Assembly: GCA_030490835.1 (NCBI GenBank)
Contig: CM059972.1
Coordinates: 15,105,764 to 15,169,763 of the forward strand
Length of the DNA: 64,000 nucleotides
Source: Annona cherimola
Taxonomy: Eukaryota > Streptophyta > Magnoliopsida > Magnoliales > Annonaceae
Direction of reading: 5' to 3'
Part shown: piece by piece, positions 56,931-64,000 of the stretch
Position numbering within the stretch: position 1 is the first letter of the stretch
Layout of the letters: each line of letters begins with the position of its first letter
Program-made: the position numbers and the translations under genes
The notes under the pieces: model-generated
What the model saw: only the letters and a program-made list of their open reading frames with translations
Told to the model about the DNA's origin: nothing
The model's database searches: none

Positions 56931-57823
56931 GCTTAGGTGTTAAAATCTAGAATCTAGAATCGAATTACCATGTAAGTTATTTTACGTTAAAACCATCCTC
57001 TACTTTTAAATATATAAATATTATGTTGGAACCCACACACATGCATCTATTCTACCAAGATGGTAAATGACCTTGACTCAAGGCTTGTACATTTGAGCTC
57101 AACTCACGTGTAATAATCGTGAAAAGTAAGTAGGCTATGCTTTCCATTTTCAAAATGTTATTTTGGAATTTTTTATGAAATTCTACAAACATTTGATATC
57201 TGTTTAAATTATGCATCATGTGATGAAAATTTTTAATTATTTTATAATGACATGCATATTACTTCGCAATGATCATGATCCATGGTGTGTCTGAAATGCA
57301 TTAAGTAACCCTGTGGGGTAAGCCAGGAGGTGATGATTTCGAGGAAACTGAGCCCAGTCACCTAACGTCAGGTCTTAAGGGTGGCGTGAGAGGTGTTTCA
57401 AGTACCTTCTGGGTTAAGCATGATGTATATGACTCATGCAATGCATTGTCAAGCATGCAAAGTTGTAAGTTGCAAGCATGAAAAATTTTCTTTAAATTAT
57501 TTGAAATCGTATATATCTACTTACTAAGGAACATACTTATTCCTTTCAAAAATTTTAAATATAGCTATGCAGGCCACAGGTGAGGCAGATCCAAGTGCGA
57601 CGAAAGGAAAAATTTATCTTTATTATTTAGTTTCGTAAATATAAAATGTATTTAGGCAAGGGTTGTAATAATTTAAGATAATTTTTCTTATATTTGTGAT
57701 ATAAAATTCTTGTATAAACTCACAGTATAAAAAGAATTAAGGTGAAATTTTACAATTTGCCATAAATCGATTTCTGGAGTAAGGTAATTCTCGTAGTACC
57801 ATGCGTTCGGGGCGCTACAATTA
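56930..57823. mobile_element. Possible solo LTR, 3' part best supported
   Basis: The segment 57,295-57,420 (CCTGTGGGGTAAGCCAGGAG, GAGCCCAGTCACC) and the end GTTCGGGGCGCTACA at about 57,821 are typical in style of plant Ty3/gypsy LTRs, which end in a G-rich word followed by TACA. No internal region follows. The left end could not be fixed and no TSD was verified. Confidence 0.4.
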
Positions 57824-58103
57824 GAGGGAGAGATGAGAGAGCATTAGGAGAGGGGATGCACACTGCACAATGACAATGCCGACAACGAGAGGGATAGATG
57901 ACTAAACAAGCTATAAGCATGCGTCGTGTGGCTACTGCGACTTAACGGTAGCAAGATAAGAGGCGAGAGCTAGGGCAAGTTGCAATTTGAGAGGGGGGAG
58001 GAAATTGGGATTTGAAAACACTAGATATGGTGAAGTTATATGTATTATATAATAATATATTATTTAACAGGAAACTTCTGTGAAATTCGATTTTATAGAA
58101 GTG

Positions 58104-60030
58104 ATTTCATGAAACTCTTTTTATTTTTGAAATGTTGATCCTTAATTAAAAATTCAATCCATTCATTGTTTTTTACATCATTTGTTTAGCTAAGAAACCA
58201 AGTTCATCTCAATCCAATGAGTTTTTTGCATGATAAACCCTCTAACTTTGGCCAATTGCATCTCAAACCCTGAAGTTTGGTCGTTTGCATTTTAAACCCA
58301 GTGAACTTTCATCTTTTGCTTTTTGAACCCCGCGGCGTAACAGCGTCTCAAGACACGCGTATTCCAATCCGTCTCACGCTCATTTTTTTGAAATTGACGA
58401 AAATAACCTTATACCATATCGTATTTAAATACATTGCAGGAACACCGAACAATAATGCACCACCGGAGCACCATTTTTGGTGCTCCACCACCTTCAAATC
58501 CTGCGCACGTCTTCCCCCAAATCGAAGACAGCCATGGTTCCCATTTTCTTCATCTCCAACAAGCTGTCCAAAAATTGAAACCCACCAAAACCGGCAGCGC
58601 GTCTTCTCCACGCTAAGCAAACAATCATCGACGAGCAAGCCATGGAGTTCCCCCCTTTCAAAACCATTTTCTCCTCTTCACCATCCAACAATCAAGCCTT
58701 CAATTTAATTCGTATCTGGTATTCAGATTGCATTCAACAGGCAGCCATCGATTTTTCCCTTTCTCAATCAGATTCAGCATCACCGCACCTGCATCCAGCC
58801 ATGGCAGCAACCCAAAAAGCTTACCGTCAACCCATTAATAACGACATAAAAAATCCCAAAATCAACCAGCCATAGCCTCTCTTCAGCAACGATTTCATCT
58901 ACGGGGCCTATCAATTGCAGCACCAAAATCATGAATTAAAGCCGGCAACCTCTATTCCGAAACACCTATCTGCCAAGCACCAAGCCGAACAGAGCACACC
59001 ACCACCAACAACCAATGGCAACACCGGCAGCTCACCGATCCAGCTCGCCATAATCGGGCAAACTTCCCAAGCAAAGCAGATCATCTCCAAGCCTCAATCA
59101 TTCAAGCTTGATTTCGGCAGTCCGTCAAACCCAATTTCCATCTGCCCAAAAATTTCGATTCAAAAGTCTGCATCGCCCTTGCTTTGTTTTCTATAGGCAG
59201 AAAACAAATCCCCAACCAGCTACTGCTCCATTATTTCTGCTGTCAAAGTGGGCAGCACCGACCAGCTTCCATCTCCTTTTCCAAGTCCTGAGCAGAAATC
59301 AAAGCCAAGCTCCATTAAAACATGGCAGCAACATCTCAAATTCGTTCGCCTCCATCTAAGCATAAAAGCAGAGATTTTTCAGTTAGAGGAAAGGTTGATG
59401 GACTCCGCGTCTGGCCACCACGTCCTCTGCACTAGTCATTCCGTCGCTCGGGTTTCTACTCTAGCGTTTGCTTTCGTTTTAGATTTTTAGCAAGGATATT
59501 TTGGACATTTTATGCATCTTAACAGTGCTTTTCGACACTGTTACATTGCGGGGTTCAAAAAGCAAAAGATGAAAGTTCGCTAGGTTTAAAATGCAAACGG
59601 CCAAACTTCAGGGTTGGAGATACAATTGGCCAAAGTTAGAGGGTTTACCATGCAAAAAACCCCAATCCAATATGTGGATAGACCACATTTGTTCAAAAAT
59701 AGGTGCATTCATGTGCAAATTATGAAAAACATGTAGATCACTTCACACATGTATTAGAATATAATAATACTTTATAAGATAATTTATTTACATATTATTG
59801 ATAATTTAGATGGTTTAGTGTTGAAAAAGCTACTTTAAAGTTAATATTTTAATACTGAACTATTTTATTACATTGGTTTTACACATTTATAGATGAGACA
59901 TATATACAGTGAAATTAAAAAAATAAAAGCATTTCCAGGATATTATAAATGATGCTAAATATAATAGATTGAATGAATTTTCTATCAACCATCAAAATTT
60001 TAAAAATGAAGGGGGGTTTCACAAAAGATG
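58104..60030. mobile_element. R1 family long-TIR MITE, copy 3, split by a MULE
   Basis: The outer arms are inverted: GATTTCATGAAACTC and on to AATCCATTCATTG at left, and the inverse (TTTTGTGAAACCCCCC to AAATTCATTCAATC) at right, giving TIRs of about 85 bp. The interior words ATGTATTAGAATATAATA and GATGCTAAATATAATA match the other copies. The MULE at 58,219-59,662 sits inside it with a 9-bp TSD. Confidence 0.75.
58219..59662. mobile_element. MULE with exact 9-bp TSD and GC-rich cargo
   Basis: The ends are GAGTTTTTTGCATGATAAAC and (inverted) GGGTTTTTTGCATGGTAAAC, with CAATCCAAT on both sides (58,210-58,218 and 59,663-59,671). Each TIR of about 130 bp is four units of ~30 bp, each with a TTGCAT..TAAACCCT-like core and AACTTT/AAGTTT words. 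The cargo (58,430-59,480) is C-rich with frames up to 143 codons (for example AILQ-like and Ser/Pro/Lys-rich) of no known family. The opening phrase GGAGCACCATTTTTGGTGCT is a perfect small palindrome. Confidence 0.92.
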
Positions 60031-60321
60031 GGTTTCTTATAAGCATCCTCGGTTATTTAATATAAATACAGGGTAGGAGTCAAGTCCGGTTAACAAAACC
60101 TCCCACCCGGCTCAAATTGATTTCCAGAACCGTGTTAGATTGAACCCAATTTTGAAAATCCCCAATGCAACCACCATAATAATTGATTTGAGTTGAAGCA
60201 AGCTTGTTTTGGGACCGACGCTATTTACTCCACTGGTATAAGGTGTTATATAGAGGTTTGGGGTTCTAAGTTGGTAAAGTTGTTAGCCTTTTACTCCTCT
60301 CCTTAACTACATCTCTATTAA

Positions 60322-60913
60322 TTTGGGTATTAATAGATCAGGTTGGATGGATTAGAGCCTAATTCTAACCCATTTAAAATATTTCAACCTTAATCCGTTT
60401 ATTAACCTGTTTAAAAAATCTCAACCCTAACCTATTTACAACTCTTTAATAACCCATTTAATAAATGAGTTGACAAATTATTAATAGGTTGTATAGTAAA
60501 AGACCTGAAAGCCTAAACTCTAACCGATGATAATCTTGCAAAGAGAAACAAAAGAGTGTTTTCAACGTAGAGGAAATAAAAATAAGACAATAACGGGGAA
60601 ATTAAATTAAGGTAGCAGTTAAAAAATGAAAATTAAGCAGCGTGAGGAAGACTTAGCAGGGGAAATTAACCAAAGATTTTACATTTATATACATATATAT
60701 AACTTGAATGAGTTAAACAAGTTAAATGAGTTAAATGGATTACTAAACGTGTCGATGGGTTATAAAATTTCAACTCTCATCTGGTCATTTAATTAAATGG
60801 TTAAACGGGTTGGTGAATCATAACTTATTTATTCAAAAATCTCAACTCAAATTCATTTATAAATGAGTTGGACAAGCAGGTTAACGAATTGACTATGGAA
60901 ATTAACATCCCTA
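60322..60913. mobile_element. Aged hAT-like element
   Basis: TTTGGGTATTAATAGATCAG at left and the inverted GGGATGTTAATTTCC at right match the ends of the hAT at 45,977. The interior has the same TAACCCATTTAA and GGGTTGGTGAATC motifs. TSD is not clear. Confidence 0.65.
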
Positions 60914-61860
60914 TCTGTCAATTACCCGATCATCTAAAGTGGTAAAAAAAAAAAAAAAAAAGACTTTCAGGAACCAGCTTCTATGTAATGTAACTCGACA
61001 CAATATGAACATATTTGAAAGGAACTCGCACATCACGGCATGGCCATGTGATAAACGTGGAAATCTTCATGTTACCGGGGGACAATGTACATGACATTCC
61101 ACTATGCTCCCCACTAACCAAGGCCAGATTGGGTGAACGTCATTCGATCTTAAGATATCAAATAAACATTTTTCACATTTTGTGGAATCAGAATTCGCAC
61201 ATGTGATTAGAACGTGAATGTCTAGTTAGGGGGTGTTGCTAGGTATAAAGGGTGGCGAATGGAAAGTGAATGTGACTAAGAAATGAGAAAAAGTTGTTGT
61301 GTACTAAGATTAAGAAAAATAATATCGAAAATAAAAATTTTAAGATAACTATGAACTTGGAAATTAAAAAAATGGGGAATCGCATTTCATTAAAGCTCCT
61401 TGGATACGTAGGTATTTATATATCTCGCACCCATCTTTGAGATGAGTACACATATTCCCTCGTAAATAATAACCCATTCTTTTTTCATCAAAAAAAAAAA
61501 AAAAAAACCCATTCTTTGAAATGAGTATACATTCCCTCGTAAATAATTGACTTTTTTTTATTGAAATGATAAATTTTAATCAAAACGCTAATTATGGAGC
61601 GCTTGGAGAGTTGTACCTTGAAAAATATGTTGGTGGGTCCGAAATAAAATGGGTAGGGGAAAGCAGACGTTGACATCCTCTCTTAAGTTGGAAATGAGAC
61701 AACACTATCACCATTCGATGACGACTAACGAACAAATGCGCTTATGCTCTTATGCCTGGTGTGGCATTTCTTATTTTTTATTTATTTATATATATATAGA
61801 TAGAGATATATTCATGTGCATACGGACAGCACCGTATTGTATAATACACACCTATAAAAT
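60914..61860. other. Intergenic DNA
   Basis: Poly-A at 60,944-60,961 and at 61,491-61,506. 60,970-61,210 is of normal complexity without a recognised gene. A local duplication of AACCCATTCTTT with ACATTCCCTCGTAAATAA occurs at about 61,450-61,545. Confidence 0.45.
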
Positions 61861-62130
61861 GGGTCCCACACATATTAGATTGTAATGAAACTTTATATAA
61901 TCATTTATTCATATAAAAATTATACTTTAGACGGTTTAAATGTTGAAAATATCACTTTAAACTTGACATTTATATTAAATTATTTTATTATGTTGATTTT
62001 GCACCATTTTAAGATGGGGACCACACACATATTGGATTTAGATGAAAATTTGTATGCTAATAAAGTTAACAATTTTAAATACAATGGGCAAGATGGATTT
62101 TCCATTCATGATCATGTGGAGCCTACACTG
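61861..62130. mobile_element. Partial R1 family MITE, copy 4
   Basis: Words such as TTAAATGTTGAAAATATC, ATTAAATTATTTTATTA and GATGGATTTTCCATTCATGA match the family's middle and right part. The left TIR is missing. Confidence 0.55.
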
Positions 62131-62284
62131 GAATATTTTTCATATATATATAATGAGAATGCCTAGGAATTGGAGCGTTTCAACTTGCTTACACAATGGA
62201 TATAGGAATTGAATTTGGAAATGGGTGGCCCAAGAACCCTCAACCAATAACATGTGTTTTACATGGGCTACATGTCTCTTTCAT

Positions 62285-62530
62285 TTTTACTGCATATTTT
62301 CGAACATTTCAAATTAAAACTTTTCATTATTGATAACTATCATATTTTTTTAATAATTATTCACATATTCTTGTATAACTACCTAATCTTTTAATCATTT
62401 ATATAACTAACATATCTATTTTAATTTTATTCTCATTGTTCCTCATCATTACTCCTACCATATCGCATTATTTTTTTCAATTCAAAAACTTTTCATCCAA
62501 AAGTTTTACTACTTCCTAAAAATACCTGTA
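62285..62530. mobile_element. Tourist-like MITE, family T, inverted, ends worn
   Basis: ATTAAAACTTTTCATTATTG, ACTCCTACCATATCGCAT and TTCATCCAAAAGTTTTAC are the reverse of the family consensus words. It lies at the left edge of the next R1 copy. Confidence 0.6.
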
Positions 62531-63480
62531 ATATATTAATTGATATAATATTTAATTAATTTATTATATTTAACGTCATTTGTTTTGCTAAAAGACCAAG
62601 TTTTATTCAAATCAAATATGCGTATGGTTGCTAATGGGATGAGGCTAAACTCACCCAGGTACGCTTAGTCTCGGTGCACCTGGGTGTATTTAACCTATTT
62701 TTTTGAAAAAAATTTAAATGATTGTTGATCTAAGTGTATTTAATACTAAAATATCATTATTTTTAAAAGTATCTAAAAATCTTCAAAAATGGTAAAAACT
62801 TAATACACATGATAAATACATGTACATTAACAATTGTATAAAAAATTTTAAAAATGAAAATTAATTTCGGCACCTAGGTGCACCAAAGCTAAGTGCAGTC
62901 AGGTGCATAATATTGGTAACCACCACCAATTGGGCAGTACCCAGTTTTTTTACTCTCCGGTTGTGGGGTTTAGCTTTAAGGAGTTTTATTTTCCTTGAGT
63001 ATAGTAAAGCTCTGTCTCTAAGAGAGAATTTGGGGAGCTTAGTGCATGTCTCCCATATATGAGTAGGCTTGATTTGTAATATCAAATGTCATACTGTGCA
63101 TTACTAAAATATGTGTAGGACCATATTTGCTTAAACATAGATATAGTTATGAGTAAATCAAGAAAATTTTTCTATCTTTTCAAATATATATTAGAATGTG
63201 ATAGTACTTATAGATTATTTATTAACATAATAATGATATTTAAATGATTTAAATGTTGAACATACTACTTTAAAATTGATATTTAGCATTAAATCATTTT
63301 ATTACATTAATTTTGTACATTTATAAATAGGGCAAGGCATATTGATATTAGACAAATGAAAAAAATTTCATAATAATACAAATGATGTTAAATATAATGG
63401 ATGGATTAGATTTTTTATCAATCATTAAAATATAAAAAATAAATTGAATTACATAGAAGAAGAGTTTCATGGAAGCAAAG
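62531..63480. mobile_element. R1 family MITE, copy 5, split by a palindromic MITE
   Basis: The left part (ATTATATTTAACGTCATTTG, GACCAAGTTTTATTC) and right part (TTTAAATGTTGAACATAC, AATGATGTTAAATATAATGG, TTACATAGAAGAAGAGTTTC) form one R1 copy. Between them is family P at 62,640-62,908, plus some extra sequence. Confidence 0.6.
62640..62908. mobile_element. Palindromic MITE, family P
   Basis: GGTGCACCTGGGTGTATTTA at left and the inverted CACCTAGGTGCACC at right, with complementary arms around TACTAAAATATCATTA. It is non-coding. Confidence 0.6.
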
Positions 63481-64000
63481 CCCTTTTTGTATATTTTGAA
63501 CTCTTTAAATATATGTATTTGCATTTTAGGGACAAATATCAAATAAATCCAAAAATTGCAATTTTTTACAGAAAGAAGATATAGTTGTAGTATATGCATA
63601 AAAAGATTTTAAAAAAATAAAAAATAAATTTTTTGGCTAAACTCGCCAGTTTCAGGGGATTATTCCCCCTTAAATCCTATAATGTTTACTTTCTTGCAGC
63701 TTAAACCTTGTCTTCATCGCTTGTTAATTGTTGTTAATGGCAGATCTACTTTGACAAATATACAAACTTATAGGATTTAATAAGTAAATATGAAAACTTC
63801 TACTCTGCGCGTAGGGCATTCATAGTCTTCTAATTTTATTTTTCAGTGTTTTCAAGACATTATTTCATTTTCTAGAATTTTAATATTATTTAATTTTATG
63901 AATATTTAAAAATAAAGGGAGCACTTGGTATTCACAAAAAAATATATTTTTCATCTAAAAATATTTCACCTCCACTAACTATCCTATTTTCTAATCATTT
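63481..64000. other. AT-rich DNA and the start of a truncated family-T MITE
   Basis: At about 63,918 GGGAGCACTTGGTATTC opens a Tourist-like MITE in inverted form that runs off the window. No gene is recognised. Confidence 0.45.

Noticed and set aside
4606..63000. CRISPR-like arrays suggested by regular ~30-bp units
   Set aside because: The units are degenerate, lack unique spacers, occur as inverted pairs with 9-bp target duplications, and the genome is a plant's.

Overview
The window looks like plant nuclear DNA, probably from a eudicot. It is strongly AT-rich, has no prokaryote-style gene packing, and its two recognisable ancestral genes are plant genes with introns. The species cannot be read from the sequence. 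I see no intact host gene. The window is a graveyard of transposable elements around two decayed genes, a homologue of AUGMIN subunit 2 and a homologue of phosphoribosylanthranilate isomerase (PAI, tryptophan pathway). All assignments were made by eye from sequence and family knowledge; no database was searched.

Layout. 1-14,000: AT-rich intergenic DNA with many small non-autonomous DNA elements. These are Tourist-like MITEs with GGGTGTGTTTGG ends, a palindromic MITE family, a roughly 450-500 bp long-TIR family (called R1 here) and a small MULE. There is one GC-richer island at about 8,500-9,480. 14,051-26,720 (minus strand): AUG2 pseudogene with six recognisable exons. One intron holds a 5.3-kb Reina-type Ty3/gypsy chromovirus (19,987-25,274, TSD CAGAG), itself decayed. 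26,731-30,700: back-to-back MITEs and AT-rich DNA. 30,754-33,593 (plus strand): PAI pseudogene in three exon blocks, with a MULE carrying an RNase H fragment in its last intron. 34,162-42,782: a gag-only (TR-GAG) LTR retrotransposon with TSD AGTAG; its 3' LTR is split by an 882-bp hAT element with an 8-bp TSD.

42,783-64,000: a dense cluster of DNA transposons. Five hAT-like elements with TAGGGGTG-type ends (three with exact 8-bp TSDs) and three MULEs lie here, some inside one another. The clearest nests are 48,000-51,245 (outer inverted-repeat element > Pack-MULE carrying a plant gene fragment > hAT), 51,332-54,439 (MULE with 9-bp TSD > hAT with 8-bp TSD > Tourist MITE with 3-bp TSD) and 58,104-60,030 (R1 MITE > MULE with 9-bp TSD).

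Nothing here works together as a pathway. The biological interest lies in the nesting order, gene-fragment capture, MULE ends built from tandem ~30-bp units, and the way the two host genes were lost. The least expected signals are the tandem-unit MULE ends, the RNase H fragments carried by two different elements, and the chromovirus polyprotein tail encoded inside its own LTR.
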